A DNA stretch of 64,000 nucleotides. Origin: Heliobacteriaceae bacterium (lineage in GTDB: Bacteria > Bacillota > Desulfitobacteriia > Heliobacteriales > Heliobacteriaceae). The position numbers and the translations under genes were made by a program. Shown here piece after piece: positions 18,271 to 28,155 of this stretch (positions are counted from its first letter, which is position 1; each line of letters begins with the position of its first letter). The stretch spans positions 1 to 64,000 of the forward strand of contig JAQWAU010000001.1 of NCBI GenBank assembly GCA_028707535.1, given 5' to 3'. Under the pieces are notes generated by a model. The model worked only from the letters and a program-made list of their open reading frames with translations. It was not told the DNA's origin and made no database searches.

Positions 18271-19983
18271 TTGAACAATAATTCTCAACAACCTTTGCCG
18301 CGGATCGCCTATTTTTGCATGGAATACGGATTGCACGAAAAATTACCGATATATGCCGGGGGTCTCGGCATTTTAGCCGGAGATCACTTAAAAGCTGCCC
18401 AGGACAACCGACTACCCGTAGTCGGCATCGGCATTCTATGGCGGCAGGATTATACAGAACAGTTTATTGGTCAAGACGGACGCCCGTATGATGTGTTTCC
18501 GACGTATGATTTCCAAGATATAAAAGAGACTGGTATTACGGTAAAGGTACAGGTCAAGGATGCCGAGGTGACCTGTAAAGTGCACCTAGTCGACCAGTAT
18601 GGTAATGCCCCCCTGTATCTATTAGATACCAGTTTTCCCGGCAGCAAACACCCTTGGATCACCAGCCGGCTTTACGGTGGCCAGGCCGAGGACCGGATCG
18701 CGGCGGAAATCGTTTTAGGGATCGGTGGTATTCGGGCGTTACGGGCCCTAGGGATGCCGGTAGATGTTTACCACTTTAACGAAGGCCACGCCGTCTTGGC
18801 CGGTTTAGAACTAATTAGGGAAAAAATAGCCGGTGGAATGTCTTTTCACGCTGCCTGGGAGGCTGCCCGGCAAGAGGTGGTATTCACCACCCATACACCA
18901 ATCGCCGCCGGGAACGAAATTCACGAGATTGAATTACTCCAACAAATGGCTGCTAATAATGGCCTAACCTACGAGCAAATGAAGGAGATTGGCGGCGATC
19001 CGTTTAACATGACGGTCGCTGCTTTACGGCTATCCCGGATTGCCAACGGGGTATCCAAGGCCCACGGCGCAACCGCAAACCGGATGTGGCACCAAGTCGA
19101 AAAAGCTGCTCCGATCATCGCCATTACCAACGGTGTGCATGTCGATACCTGGCAAGCAAGAAACATCCATCAGAATTATAAAAACAATGGTGACCTTTGG
19201 GCAGCACACCAAACAAACAAAAAGCACCTGCTTGAGTTCATCGCCATGCACACTAAAGCCCGGTTAAATCCTGATGCTTTGTTAGTTGGTTTCGCCCGCC
19301 GGGCAGCGCCATACAAGCGAAGCGACCTGATTTTTCACACCACTGACGTAATCGAACCCTTGTTGAACAAAGGAAAACTCCAACTGGTGTTTTCCGGCAA
19401 GGCCCATCCGTATGACGGTATCGGCAAAGACATCATCAAACAGTTGGTACTTATGGACCGAAAATACGCGGACAACGTAACCTTTATTCAGAACTATAAT
19501 ATGGAAGTCGCCCGGCTGATGGTTCAGGGGTGTGACATCTGGCTGAACAATCCCCGGCGACCAATGGAAGCCAGCGGCACCTCCGGCATGAAGGCTGCCT
19601 TAAATGGGGTGCTAAACCTAAGTATCGTCGATGGCTGGGTCGGTGAGGGGATTCAACACCACGTCAGCGGTTGGCTGCTTAATCCGGCAATCAAGGAAGA
19701 TGCCGCAGAGTGGGAGCAAGACGCTGAAGACTTAAAAGAACTCTACCACGTGTTAATCAACGAAGTAATTCCAACTTATTACCAAGGTCGGGATGCTTGG
19801 ATCACGATGATGCGGGCGGCAATTACCATGGCCTTGGAAAGGTTCTCTTCCGACCGGATGCTCCGGGAATATTATGAACAAGTTTACCAAAAAACCCCCG
19901 GTTTCCAGACACAGGGTCCGGTAATAAGCGACTATTCGGTGGAAACCCGTCCGGGACCGGTTGATTATCAACCGGTAACTTAA
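18271..19983 (+). CDS. glgP: Alpha-glucan phosphorylase (GT35, short form)
   Basis: Releases glucose-1-phosphate from alpha-1,4-glucan; 570 residues, the shorter thermophile/archaeal type rather than the 800-residue glycogen phosphorylase. The PLP-lysine motif is EASGTSGMKAALNG near residue 440. FCMEYGLHEKLPIYAGGLG at the N terminus and FNEGHAV near residue 172 are family landmarks. The TTG start follows GCGGGAGATGAG at 10 bases. It stands alone between DUF192 and a terminator, with no other glycogen gene visible in the window. Confidence 0.92.
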   Translation: MNNNSQQPLPRIAYFCMEYGLHEKLPIYAGGLGILAGDHLKAAQDNRLPVVGIGILWRQDYTEQFIGQDGRPYDVFPTYDFQDIKETGITVKVQVKDAEVTCKVHLVDQYGNAPLYLLDTSFPGSKHPWITSRLYGGQAEDRIAAEIVLGIGGIRALRALGMPVDVYHFNEGHAVLAGLELIREKIAGGMSFHAAWEAARQEVVFTTHTPIAAGNEIHEIELLQQMAANNGLTYEQMKEIGGDPFNMTVAALRLSRIANGVSKAHGATANRMWHQVEKAAPIIAITNGVHVDTWQARNIHQNYKNNGDLWAAHQTNKKHLLEFIAMHTKARLNPDALLVGFARRAAPYKRSDLIFHTTDVIEPLLNKGKLQLVFSGKAHPYDGIGKDIIKQLVLMDRKYADNVTFIQNYNMEVARLMVQGCDIWLNNPRRPMEASGTSGMKAALNGVLNLSIVDGWVGEGIQHHVSGWLLNPAIKEDAAEWEQDAEDLKELYHVLINEVIPTYYQGRDAWITMMRAAITMALERFSSDRMLREYYEQVYQKTPGFQTQGPVISDYSVETRPGPVDYQPVT

Positions 19984-19996
19984 AAAGTCATCCAAC

Positions 19997-20024
19997 AAGG
20001 GGTTAAGGCCCCTTTTCCTTTTTG
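19997..20024 (+). terminator. Probable terminator after glgP
   Basis: AAGGGG/CCCCTT stem with a TTAAGG loop, followed by TTCCTTTTTG. Short but well placed, 13 bases after the stop. Confidence 0.65.
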
Positions 20025-20071
20025 TATTTTACTTCGCATAATAGGTATTATGTCAACTAATATTTTGATGC

Positions 20072-20304
20072 AAAAAAAAGAGCAGGCCCCTTAACGGTCT
20101 GCTCCCTTCAACAGAACTTTGTGCCCACAATGCCGTTGCACCAGCGTTTTGAACCTGCTTCTCGCAGGTGGGCGCCTCACGACAAACCTTTGCCTTCCAA
20201 ACTAATGTTGGCCTGACAGCCGCTGCCGGATTTTGACTCCCGGTGACTTTACGTAGGTTAAAAACCACCAGGGGCTGACGAGCATCGCAGGCAGTAGTCC
20301 TTTC
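20072..20304 (-). ncRNA. ssrS: 6S RNA-like non-coding RNA
   Basis: A gene-free stretch with its own signals on the minus strand. A TATAAT -10 lies at 20311-20316 (weak -35, TGCAAA, 17 bases further), the RNA begins near 20304, and it ends in a GAGCAG/CTGCTC hairpin with eight U at 20072-20080. Both ends can pair as a long interrupted helix. The segment GAGGCGCCCACCTG, a small hairpin, then CAGGTTCAAAACGC resembles the conserved arm of bacterial 6S RNA, which binds the RNA polymerase-sigmaA holoenzyme. At about 230 nt it is somewhat longer than typical. The identification rests on remembered motif similarity and position, not on a covariance search. Confidence 0.6.
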
Positions 20305-20321
20305 GTTGTAATTATAGCATT

Positions 20322-20423
20322 TTAGGATTGGTTTTTGCAGCGGTAATACCGTGGCAATTTAACCCACCTTTCCGCAATGAGCAGCCACAAGTCAAGGATC
20401 AATGGATTATCGTTGATTAGCAC
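20322..20423 (-). CDS. Possible 33-residue microprotein after the UPF0182 gene
   Basis: A GTG-started frame of 33 codons directly downstream of the UPF0182 stop. The stop codon TAA is immediately followed by AGGGAG, then TTATTTG and the GTG, a good site and spacing. The product would be hydrophobic then basic (PLILDLWLLIAERWVKL, RYYRCK). Its end lies just before the -10 of the 6S-like RNA. No homologue is known to me and chance is quite possible. Confidence 0.3.
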   Translation of the reverse strand: MLINDNPLILDLWLLIAERWVKLPRYYRCKNQS

Positions 20424-20436
20424 CAAATAACTCCCT

Positions 20437-23181
20437 TTAACGCTGCGCTGTTTGTTCCAGATTACTTAAGAGGCTCTCCAGTTCTTGCAATTTCGCCCCA
20501 TACCCTGACCAATCCCCTGCTTTTTGGCACTCAATGGCATTCGCGTAAGCCTCCTTAGCCTTGACGGTAAGTTCCGCTATTGAGGCAGGCACCGGTGTTG
20601 TGGTAGTCGGTGGTGGCTCCCCTGGTACCGCGGCGTGAGCCTTCGGAAGACCAAAGATCTTTTCCAGGGCGATATCCAAGGTCTCTTCCATAACCACCCG
20701 TTCACCATAAACGACGATTACCCGGCGCAAAGCCGGTAGTTTGCCTTCGGCGGATTGCAGGAACAAGGGTTCTATATAGAGCAAGGAGTTATTAATCGGC
20801 AGAACAAGCAGGTTGCCCCGGATTACGGATGAACCCTTTTGGTTCCAAAGCGTCAATTTAGCGGAAATGTCCGAATCCTGGTCAATCCGGGCTTCAATTT
20901 GGGCCGGCCCGTAAATAAGTTCTTGCTTTGGAAAGGCATAAACCAGGAGGTGACCATAGTTTTCGCCATCAGCGCGGGCGGCCATCCAAGCAATCATGTT
21001 GTCCTTTTTGGCCGGGGTAAACGGCATCATCAGGATGAATTCCGCCTCCGTTTTTCCGGGCAATTTCATCAGGGTATAATATGGTTCCATCGGTTGTTGA
21101 TTACCGGCAACTGTAAATTTCGGGATAGTCCATTCATCTTCCTTGTTATAAAATACGCCGGCATCTTCCATGTGGTAAGTGGCGAAAGTCTGGGCTTGAA
21201 TTTTAAAAAGGTCCTCCGGATAACGGACGTGAGTCCTTAAATTCGGCGGCATGTTGTCCAAAGGCTCAAACATGCCGGGAAAAATGCGGGAATAGCTTTG
21301 GACAATCGGGTCTGTCGCATCAGCGATGTAAAAGTGCATTTCCCCGGTATAGGCGTCAACTGTGGCCTTTATGGCATTGCGGATGTAGTTCCCCACTCCC
21401 TGGACTGGTTCGGAGTAAGGGTAGCGTTTAGAAGTGGTATATGCATCTGCCATCCAGGTTAACCGGCCATCATGGACCACAAGATAAGGGTCACTGTCAA
21501 AGGTTAGGAACGAAGCTACTCTGGTCAACCGGTTAACAATATTTCGCTCCATTAAAATGTGACTATTTGGTAGTAGATCAGAAGACAGCAGGATTTTAAG
21601 ATCCCCAAAGTAAGCAGCGAATAAGATTTTTTGCCAAAAGCTCCCAATTGGTACCCCGGCATCACCCTCGTACTGAGTATAGACGTTTTCCTCCCCTGCC
21701 GGGTAGTCAAATTCCTTGGCGGCAGTCTTCACAATCACATAGTCGTTGCTGCCTTCGCCGAAGTAAATTTCCGGCCGGGTTGCTATGATACTCGGAGAAG
21801 CAGCTTTAGGTGGGATATCCTTTAAGAAAAATTTCGGCAGGCCTTCTGAGGTTACCTCATTAACCGGGCTCATGGCTACCCCATAGCCATGGGTATAAAG
21901 CAACCGTTGGTTTACCCAGGTTTGGGCAGTCGTGGCCAAGGCAGTGGGATCTAATTCCCGGGCTGCCAACATCACCTGCCGGGGTTGGCCATCAATAATG
22001 TACCGGTCGATATCGATGCCTTTAAACTTGTAATATAACCGGATTTCCTGCAGTTGTCCGTAGGTCTGTTGCAAGGGCCGCCAATCCCAAAGCCGGATGT
22101 TGTTAATCGTAGCGGTATTGGCAGCGAGGTCGGCAGCTTGAAGATCGGTCTTCACAGTAAAAGGCGCATCCTGAATGTTTTCCAAGCCAAAACCAAGCCG
22201 CGTATAATAAATGTTTAGATCAATATAAGGCTTTTCCATCACAATCTCGTTGGGCTCAACTTGAAACCGTTGCAAGGCTAAGGGATACACTTGGCCGATT
22301 AAGATTGATGCCCCCACCAATACGCCAACCCCGATCAACGCCAAACGGATCCGTTTCCGGATTAGCGAAAACACCAGCACAATAGCCGTAATTACCGCCA
22401 GAACCGTTAGGATCTGATAAGCTGGTAACTGGGCATGCACATCGGTATAGCTACCCCCAAAAGCGACACCCCGGGAAGAAAAAACCAAGTTATAGATATC
22501 CAAGCGATAACCCAAGGCTTTGCCGAGGAAAAATAGGGCCCCAATCCCAGCAAAGTGAAAACGGGCCCGGGGTAGTTCCCCCCACCCAACTTTCCCGAAT
22601 CCCAGGCTATTGGTGGTTTGGTACACAATAAATAAAATTACGGCCGTAAGGACAAAAACGGTTTGCGTAATGGTGTACAGAAGTTCTAAAAAAGGCAATT
22701 GGAAAATGAAAAAGCCAACATCCAAAGCATAAAGCGGGTCTTTAACCCCAAAACTCTCCGGGTGTAGGGCCAAAAGCACCTTTTCCCATTGCGCGCCAAC
22801 CGCTTGGGTGATTAAAAAGGCCAAGCCAAGGCTGATTAACAGATAAATCGGGCCCAAATATCGAGGCTTGAACCAGTCTGCCAGCGAAAAAAGGCGTGGT
22901 TCATCAGTGAGCCCACTCTTCGCCACTTGGAGCGCTTGATTGACGACTTTTTTGGTTAATTGAAGGTTGCCCCAAATAAACAAAAAGGCAAATAGTCCTA
23001 CGGCTAATTGCAGACCCCAAGTGGTAAACCAACGGGTAACCCAAACTCCACCAAAACCTTCGCTAACAAACCATTGGTAGTCCACAAGAAAACCCAAGAT
23101 CGTACGGACAAAAGGCAACAGCAGTCCCGCCAAGGCAATAATGGCGATGAACATCAACGATCGCCAATTAATTTTTTTCAC
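20437..23181 (-). CDS. UPF0182 family membrane protein
   Basis: A 914-residue protein of the UPF0182 (COG1615) family, function unknown. About seven hydrophobic helices occupy the first 300 residues. A large soluble region follows, with family landmarks such as TRPEIYFGEGSNDYVIV near residue 480 and LPGKTEAEFILMMPFTP near residue 720. The C-terminal tail contains a proline/threonine stretch and a short helical repeat. I prefer the GTG at 23181, with GGAGG 7 bases upstream, to an in-frame TTG nine codons earlier. It lies alone between an ACT protein and the 6S-like RNA. Confidence 0.85.
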   Translation of the reverse strand: MKKINWRSLMFIAIIALAGLLLPFVRTILGFLVDYQWFVSEGFGGVWVTRWFTTWGLQLAVGLFAFLFIWGNLQLTKKVVNQALQVAKSGLTDEPRLFSLADWFKPRYLGPIYLLISLGLAFLITQAVGAQWEKVLLALHPESFGVKDPLYALDVGFFIFQLPFLELLYTITQTVFVLTAVILFIVYQTTNSLGFGKVGWGELPRARFHFAGIGALFFLGKALGYRLDIYNLVFSSRGVAFGGSYTDVHAQLPAYQILTVLAVITAIVLVFSLIRKRIRLALIGVGVLVGASILIGQVYPLALQRFQVEPNEIVMEKPYIDLNIYYTRLGFGLENIQDAPFTVKTDLQAADLAANTATINNIRLWDWRPLQQTYGQLQEIRLYYKFKGIDIDRYIIDGQPRQVMLAARELDPTALATTAQTWVNQRLLYTHGYGVAMSPVNEVTSEGLPKFFLKDIPPKAASPSIIATRPEIYFGEGSNDYVIVKTAAKEFDYPAGEENVYTQYEGDAGVPIGSFWQKILFAAYFGDLKILLSSDLLPNSHILMERNIVNRLTRVASFLTFDSDPYLVVHDGRLTWMADAYTTSKRYPYSEPVQGVGNYIRNAIKATVDAYTGEMHFYIADATDPIVQSYSRIFPGMFEPLDNMPPNLRTHVRYPEDLFKIQAQTFATYHMEDAGVFYNKEDEWTIPKFTVAGNQQPMEPYYTLMKLPGKTEAEFILMMPFTPAKKDNMIAWMAARADGENYGHLLVYAFPKQELIYGPAQIEARIDQDSDISAKLTLWNQKGSSVIRGNLLVLPINNSLLYIEPLFLQSAEGKLPALRRVIVVYGERVVMEETLDIALEKIFGLPKAHAAVPGEPPPTTTTPVPASIAELTVKAKEAYANAIECQKAGDWSGYGAKLQELESLLSNLEQTAQR

Positions 23182-23235
23182 TTTAGTTCCTCCGTTTTTT
23201 GCTTCCAAGCAAGGAATGCGGCTGAGTGCTCATTA

Positions 23236-23667
23236 TTATAGTCCATAAACTTTGTCTTCACTGACCACCGCGATCCCATTTTGCTGCAAGACACTGATTG
23301 CATCATCCAAGCGTTCGACCCGGATGATCACCAAGGCAGTATCTTTGGTCTTTTCCGGTAAGGCATAAAGATACTCAATATTGATTTGGGCCAGGGCGAG
23401 CACATCAATAATCTTAGCCAACCCCCCGGGTTTATCGGGAATTTTGACCGCAATTACCGCCGTTTCACTAACCGCACAACCGGCTTTTTTGAGGCAGTAA
23501 TAGGCGTCGACCGGCCGGTCGGCAATCAGTCGCAAAATACCAAAATCGGTGGTATCGGCGATACATAAGGCCCGGATATTAATGTTTTCGGCGGCTAAGG
23601 CCTGGGTTAAAGCCGCCAGCCGCCCGGACTTGTTTTCCAGGAAGACCGATATTTGTTTCACCTTCAT
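23236..23667 (-). CDS. ACT domain protein
   Basis: A 143-residue protein made of two ACT-type regulatory domains. The first covers about residues 1-65 (QISVFLENKSGRLAALTQAL) and the second about 70-140 (AVIAVKIPDKPGGLAKIIDV). The glycine turn of each is the usual amino-acid contact. Such proteins often lie next to phenylacetate-CoA ligase genes, as here, where the ligase gene is upstream on the same strand by 38 bases, suggesting allosteric or regulatory sensing of an aromatic amino acid or derivative. GGGGGGAGATG precedes the ATG. Confidence 0.85.
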   Translation of the reverse strand: MKVKQISVFLENKSGRLAALTQALAAENINIRALCIADTTDFGILRLIADRPVDAYYCLKKAGCAVSETAVIAVKIPDKPGGLAKIIDVLALAQINIEYLYALPEKTKDTALVIIRVERLDDAISVLQQNGIAVVSEDKVYGL

Positions 23668-23705
23668 AATTTGACATCTCCCCCCTCTAGTTGGCTTGCC
23701 AAGTC

Positions 23706-25007
23706 TTATTTTAGTTTCCGCCGGTCAATTACCCGTTTTGCTTTTCCTTCACTCCGCTCGATTGATTTCGGCTCAACAAGACGGACCCGGGCCGTCACCC
23801 CCAAAAGACTCTCTAATTCTCTTTGAATCCGGTGTTCAACAGTTTCTAAATGCTTAATCTTATCAGAAAGAACTTTCTCCGACACCTCTACCCATACCTC
23901 AAGCGTATCCAAGGCACCTTGCCGGTCGACGACTAAGAGATAATGCGGTTCGGTAAGGCCCAGATTAAGCAGCACACTTTCCACTTGGGAAGGAAAGATA
24001 TTTACCCCCCGGATAATCACCATATCATCAGTGCGACCGGCGATCTTGGCCATCCGTACATGGGTACGTCCGCAGGGACATGGTTCTTCGTAAAGGACCG
24101 AAATGTCGTGTGTCCGGTACCGGATCACCGGAAAACCTTCCTTAGTAAGGGTTGTAAACACCAATTCTCCCTTTTCCCCAAAAGGTAAGGGCTGTTCGGT
24201 TTCGGGGTCGATGATTTCAGGAATAAAATGGTCTTCAAAGATGTGTAAGCCGTTCTTTACCGGACATTCGCTGGCAACACCCGGCCCAATCACTTCACTC
24301 AATCCATAGATGTCAATAGCTAAGATCTGCAGGCGAAATTCCAATTCCCGCCGCATTTCTTCTGTCCAGGGTTCCGCGCCAAACACGCCGGCTTTAAGCT
24401 TAAACAGGTCCCGGGACAATCCCATTTCTTGCATGGTTTCCGCCATATATAGAGCATAAGAAGGTGTACAGGCAAGGATATTTGTCCCGAAATCCTGCAT
24501 TAACTTGATTTGCCGCTTAGTATTACCGCTGGACACCGGCACCACTGTAGCCCCGATGCGCTCGGCGCCATAGTGTACACCTAAGCCGCCCGTAAACAAA
24601 CCATAACCGTAACTGATCTGCACAACTGAATCAGCACCGGCCCCAGTACAAGTCAAGGTACGAGCAATTAACTCAGCCCAATTATCTAAATCCCGCCGGG
24701 TATAACCAACGACGATGGAATTCCCGGTAGTGCCTGATGACGCATGTACACGAATAATATCCCGCATTGGGGCCGCAAACAGCCCAAATGGATAACTGTC
24801 CCTTAAATCCTGTTTGGTGGTAAATGGCAGCCGGCGCAAATCAGCCAAATTTTTAATATCCAGCGGCGCTACCCTGGCAGCCTGCATTTTTTCCCGGTAA
24901 GCAGGAACATTATGGTAAACTCTGTCCACAGTGGCTTTTAACCGTTCAAGTTGCAGCCCGGCCAATTCCTCGCGGGGCATTGTCTCTAGAGGACGATTCC
25001 AAATCAT
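23706..25007 (-). CDS. paaK: Phenylacetate--CoA ligase-like adenylate-forming enzyme
   Basis: ANL-superfamily acyl-CoA ligase, 433 residues, normal for PaaK. Motifs: [17 protein letters not shown] (P-loop-like, near residue 92), [10 protein letters not shown] near residue 234, and YRTHD near residue 303. A CPCGRTH turn follows. It would activate phenylacetate or another aryl acid to its CoA ester with ATP. In anaerobes such genes often act in aromatic amino acid fermentation together with indolepyruvate oxidoreductase; that partner is not in this window. AAAGGAG precedes the ATG. Confidence 0.88.
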   Translation of the reverse strand: MIWNRPLETMPREELAGLQLERLKATVDRVYHNVPAYREKMQAARVAPLDIKNLADLRRLPFTTKQDLRDSYPFGLFAAPMRDIIRVHASSGTTGNSIVVGYTRRDLDNWAELIARTLTCTGAGADSVVQISYGYGLFTGGLGVHYGAERIGATVVPVSSGNTKRQIKLMQDFGTNILACTPSYALYMAETMQEMGLSRDLFKLKAGVFGAEPWTEEMRRELEFRLQILAIDIYGLSEVIGPGVASECPVKNGLHIFEDHFIPEIIDPETEQPLPFGEKGELVFTTLTKEGFPVIRYRTHDISVLYEEPCPCGRTHVRMAKIAGRTDDMVIIRGVNIFPSQVESVLLNLGLTEPHYLLVVDRQGALDTLEVWVEVSEKVLSDKIKHLETVEHRIQRELESLLGVTARVRLVEPKSIERSEGKAKRVIDRRKLK

Positions 25008-25031
25008 CTTTTTTCTCCTTTGGAAAGTATC

Positions 25032-25859
25032 TCAGCATTTTTGCATGGTGTTTTCCAGATCGGTCAATACCCAGGCGGGCACCTCCAGATCGCCGAGTTT
25101 AAATGGGGCAAAAGGACCGTGATAATCACTGCCACCGGTCATTAACAACCTTTGTTCCTGGGCAAAAATATAGAATTCTTTTACCCATTGTTGGCGGCTT
25201 GGTCCGTAATAGAAGTAAAAAACCTCTATGCCAATCTTTTGCCGTTTGATTAGTTCCGGGATTATTGATTGGTTGGCAATTAATGCGGGGTGGGCAATCA
25301 CCGGTATTCCGCCAGCATGCCGGATTAATTCCACCCCTTCATCAAAACTATTCGCCTGAAACTCTACATGGGCCAAACCGGCCGGGTTGAGGTAGTGTTT
25401 AACAAAGTCAAGTACCGGTGAGGCCAATAAACCATTCTGGCGTAATGCATGCACAATATGGCCCTTGCCTACCGCTCCCCGGGGGTGGGCAACTGCCGTA
25501 ACCGCATCCCAACTTAGGGGGAAACCCAGCTTTTGCAGCTTATGCACTTGCTCTAGAGCCACAGCATTGCGGGCAGCCCGCAGTTCGGCCAGCCGATCTA
25601 AAAACTCCCGATTTTGGGGATCAAGCCCGTAACCCAGTAAATGGACTTCTTCCTGGTTGTGGGTTACCAGCAATTCAACGCCGGGAATAATCCGGATCCC
25701 GGGCCTTTCTGCCTTAGCCAGCTCAAGATAACCTTCTACCGATTCGTGGTCGGTAATAGCAATGTTGGTTAAACCGGCAGCAACAGCAAGATCAAGCAAG
25801 TCACCCGGTGAGTGCAGGCCATCAGAAGCCGTTGTATGGAGATGTAAATCAATCTTCAT
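25032..25859 (-). CDS. PHP domain metal-dependent phosphoesterase (YciV/TrpH-like)
   Basis: PHP-fold phosphoesterase of 275 residues. The metal site shows DLHLHTTASDGLHSP at the N terminus, AITDHESVEG near residue 38, an internal HP in VIAHPALI and the final GGSDYHG. E. coli YciV/TrpH (RNase AM) of this group trims RNA ends and hydrolyses 3',5'-bisphosphate nucleosides, so a similar role is plausible. AAAGGAG lies 9 bases before the ATG at 25859. It overlaps nothing and is 24 bases upstream of paaK on the same strand, possibly one operon. Confidence 0.87.
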   Translation of the reverse strand: MKIDLHLHTTASDGLHSPGDLLDLAVAAGLTNIAITDHESVEGYLELAKAERPGIRIIPGVELLVTHNQEEVHLLGYGLDPQNREFLDRLAELRAARNAVALEQVHKLQKLGFPLSWDAVTAVAHPRGAVGKGHIVHALRQNGLLASPVLDFVKHYLNPAGLAHVEFQANSFDEGVELIRHAGGIPVIAHPALIANQSIIPELIKRQKIGIEVFYFYYGPSRQQWVKEFYIFAQEQRLLMTGGSDYHGPFAPFKLGDLEVPAWVLTDLENTMQKC

Positions 25860-25923
25860 TGTCCGGACTCCTTTGTTTCCCACTCTCTAAAAACAATTCA
25901 AACATCGCGGTTCAAATAGAGCA

Positions 25924-25951
25924 GGGAAACCATTAGTTTTTATGGTTTCCC
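25924..25951. terminator. Hairpin between the EF-G-like gene and the PHP gene
   Basis: Ten-bp stem GGGAAACCAT and complement around an eight-base T-rich loop, 27 bases after the EF-G-like stop. No strong U run on the minus strand, so it may be a weak terminator or an mRNA-end stabiliser. Confidence 0.45.
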
Positions 25952-25977
25952 TTTGGTCACAATCTGCTAAAAATTAA

Positions 25978-28014
25978 CTATTTCTTGGCATCATCATTTT
26001 TGACTTCTTCGATGATCGCTTGGGCCGACCTGGCCGGTACCTCCTGGTAAGAATGAAACTCCGCCTTGTAGAACCCTCTTCCCTGAGCAATTGCCTGTAA
26101 CTGAATCGGAAATTGGATCATCTCTTTTTGGGGGACTAACGCTTGAACGATTTGCCGATTGCCGACCATTTCACTGCCTAAAACCCGGCCCCGACGGGAA
26201 TTAACATCCCCTAAAATATCCCCTAGGTACTGCTCAGGTACATTGATTTCGACTTGCATAACCGGTTCGAGCAAATACGGGTCAGCCATGTCCATGCCCT
26301 TCCGGAAAGCGATATGGGCAGCCAGCTTGAAGGATAATTCGGAAGAATCAACCGGGTGGTAAGAACCATCGACTAAGGTAACTTTTAGGTTGGTGACCGG
26401 AAAACCAGCCAAATTGCCTTCGACCATAACTTCCCGGACGCCTTTTTCTACGGCCGGGATGAAATTTCGGGGGACTACACCACCAAAGATTTTTTCTTCA
26501 AAATTGAATTCCCCATCGTTTTTCGGTTCAAGCACCAGCCAAACATGGCCGTATTGACCATGGCCACCGGTTTGTTTCTTGTGTTTGCCCTCGGCTTTAG
26601 CCTGTTTCCGGATCGTTTCCCGGTAAGGAATTTTCGGCCAGCTGGTAGTAACATTGGTACCGTATTTACGCTGCAAACGCTCAACCATAACCTCCAGGTG
26701 TAACGGACCCATGCCGGTTAAAATAGTTTCCTTGGTTTCGACATTACGCTCCAGCAGTAAACAAGGCTCTTCTTCCCGCAACCGCTGTAGACTCACACCC
26801 AGTTTATCTTCGTCGGCTTTGCTGGCAGGATGGAAAGCCATGGCAAGACCGGGGCGAGGAAACACGATTGGTGGCAGGGGCTCTATTCCCGAACCTTTAG
26901 TAGTTAAGGTGTCACCGGTTGTCGTATGCTGCAATTTGGCTAAAGTGATAATGTCTCCCGCCTGCGCTTTTTCCAAAGGTTGCTGGTTTTTACCTAATAA
27001 CGACAGCAGCGGTGTCGCCTTTTCTTCTCTTTGGGTTGAAGTATTATAAACAGGCATGTCGCCGGTCAACCTACCCTGATAAATCCGGACAAAATTAACC
27101 TTACCCAAATAGGAGTCAATAACTGTCTTAAACACTTGTGCTTTTAGGGGGGCATTGGGATCAGGGGGATTGCCCGTTTCATCTTTTGGCGCCGGCAGCA
27201 ACTGAGCCAGCTTATCCATTAATACCTTTACGGTCTCATCTGCAGTAACAGAACCACCCAAAACCGGGTAGACAACCCCACTTTTCACCGCTTCAACTAA
27301 GGCCTGACTTATTTCCGCTTGAGAGATCTCTTCACCTTCCAGGTAACGCATCATGAGGTCTTCGTCAGTTTCGACGACCGCCTCAATAAGTTTTTCTCGC
27401 CATGATTTAATTGCTGCCTCTTCTGCATCTGGAAGAGTGGGCATATCTTTGACCTTAGGGTTACTCGAAATGAAACTGCCATCAAGAATATCGACCATAC
27501 CCTGCCAATTAGGGGCTGTTCCAATCGGCCATTGCAGCGGAAGAACCTGGTTGCCCCCTAGTTCCCGCAACTGTTCAAGGGCTTGCCCAAAATTAGAGTT
27601 CTCCCGGTCTAGTTTATTCACAAAAATCAACGGAATGCGTCCTTTTTCCTGGCTCTTTTGCCAGGTTACTTCCGTTTGAACTTCCACACCACTAACGCCA
27701 CAAACCACCAACAAAACGCCTTCCACAACAGAAATGGCGCCGACAGCTTCACCGATAAAGTCATTATAACCCGGGGTATCAATCAGACACAGTTTGGTCC
27801 CCTGCCAGTTTAATGGGGCCATCGCCGCCTGAATACTGACTTTTCGCTTAATTTCCTCGGGTAAATAATCAGTGGCGGTGTTGCCGTCTTCAACCTTGCC
27901 TTTACGGGAAATAAGTCCGGCATTAAATAACATGGCTTCTACTAATGAAGTCTTTCCTGCGCCATTGTGGGCAAGCACAGCAATATTACGGGTATTTGTT
28001 ACGGGTATTGTCAA
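25978..28014 (-). CDS. Elongation factor G-like GTPase (second EF-G type)
   Basis: Translational GTPase of 678 residues. The G1 motif is AHNGAGKTSL where canonical EF-G has AHIDAGKTT; G3 is DTPGYNDF and G4 NKLDRE. Domains II to V follow in the EF-G order. The N/G change in G1 marks the EF-G-like paralogue found in many Firmicutes and Actinobacteria, whose exact function is unsettled, rather than the main translocase FusA, which normally lies in the str operon. The TTG at 28014 has AAAGGAGG 8 bases upstream. In-frame ATGs further up lack a site. Divergent from spoVB. Confidence 0.88.
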   Translation of the reverse strand: MTIPVTNTRNIAVLAHNGAGKTSLVEAMLFNAGLISRKGKVEDGNTATDYLPEEIKRKVSIQAAMAPLNWQGTKLCLIDTPGYNDFIGEAVGAISVVEGVLLVVCGVSGVEVQTEVTWQKSQEKGRIPLIFVNKLDRENSNFGQALEQLRELGGNQVLPLQWPIGTAPNWQGMVDILDGSFISSNPKVKDMPTLPDAEEAAIKSWREKLIEAVVETDEDLMMRYLEGEEISQAEISQALVEAVKSGVVYPVLGGSVTADETVKVLMDKLAQLLPAPKDETGNPPDPNAPLKAQVFKTVIDSYLGKVNFVRIYQGRLTGDMPVYNTSTQREEKATPLLSLLGKNQQPLEKAQAGDIITLAKLQHTTTGDTLTTKGSGIEPLPPIVFPRPGLAMAFHPASKADEDKLGVSLQRLREEEPCLLLERNVETKETILTGMGPLHLEVMVERLQRKYGTNVTTSWPKIPYRETIRKQAKAEGKHKKQTGGHGQYGHVWLVLEPKNDGEFNFEEKIFGGVVPRNFIPAVEKGVREVMVEGNLAGFPVTNLKVTLVDGSYHPVDSSELSFKLAAHIAFRKGMDMADPYLLEPVMQVEINVPEQYLGDILGDVNSRRGRVLGSEMVGNRQIVQALVPQKEMIQFPIQLQAIAQGRGFYKAEFHSYQEVPARSAQAIIEEVKNDDAKK

Positions 28015-28155
28015 ACTAATTCCTCCTTTGTTCACGGACATACTTATTAATTTATACGTAAAAACTAAAATTCCTTTTGTCATTTTCCGAAATCGATATT
28101 TTCCATTATTAGCTTGGCCAATATAATCTGAGAATATTGCCAAGAAAGGAACACA

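Noticed and set aside
20037-20052. Small palindrome CATAATAGGTATTATG
   Set aside because: AT-rich, eight-base arms at best, between two terminators; no gene to regulate.
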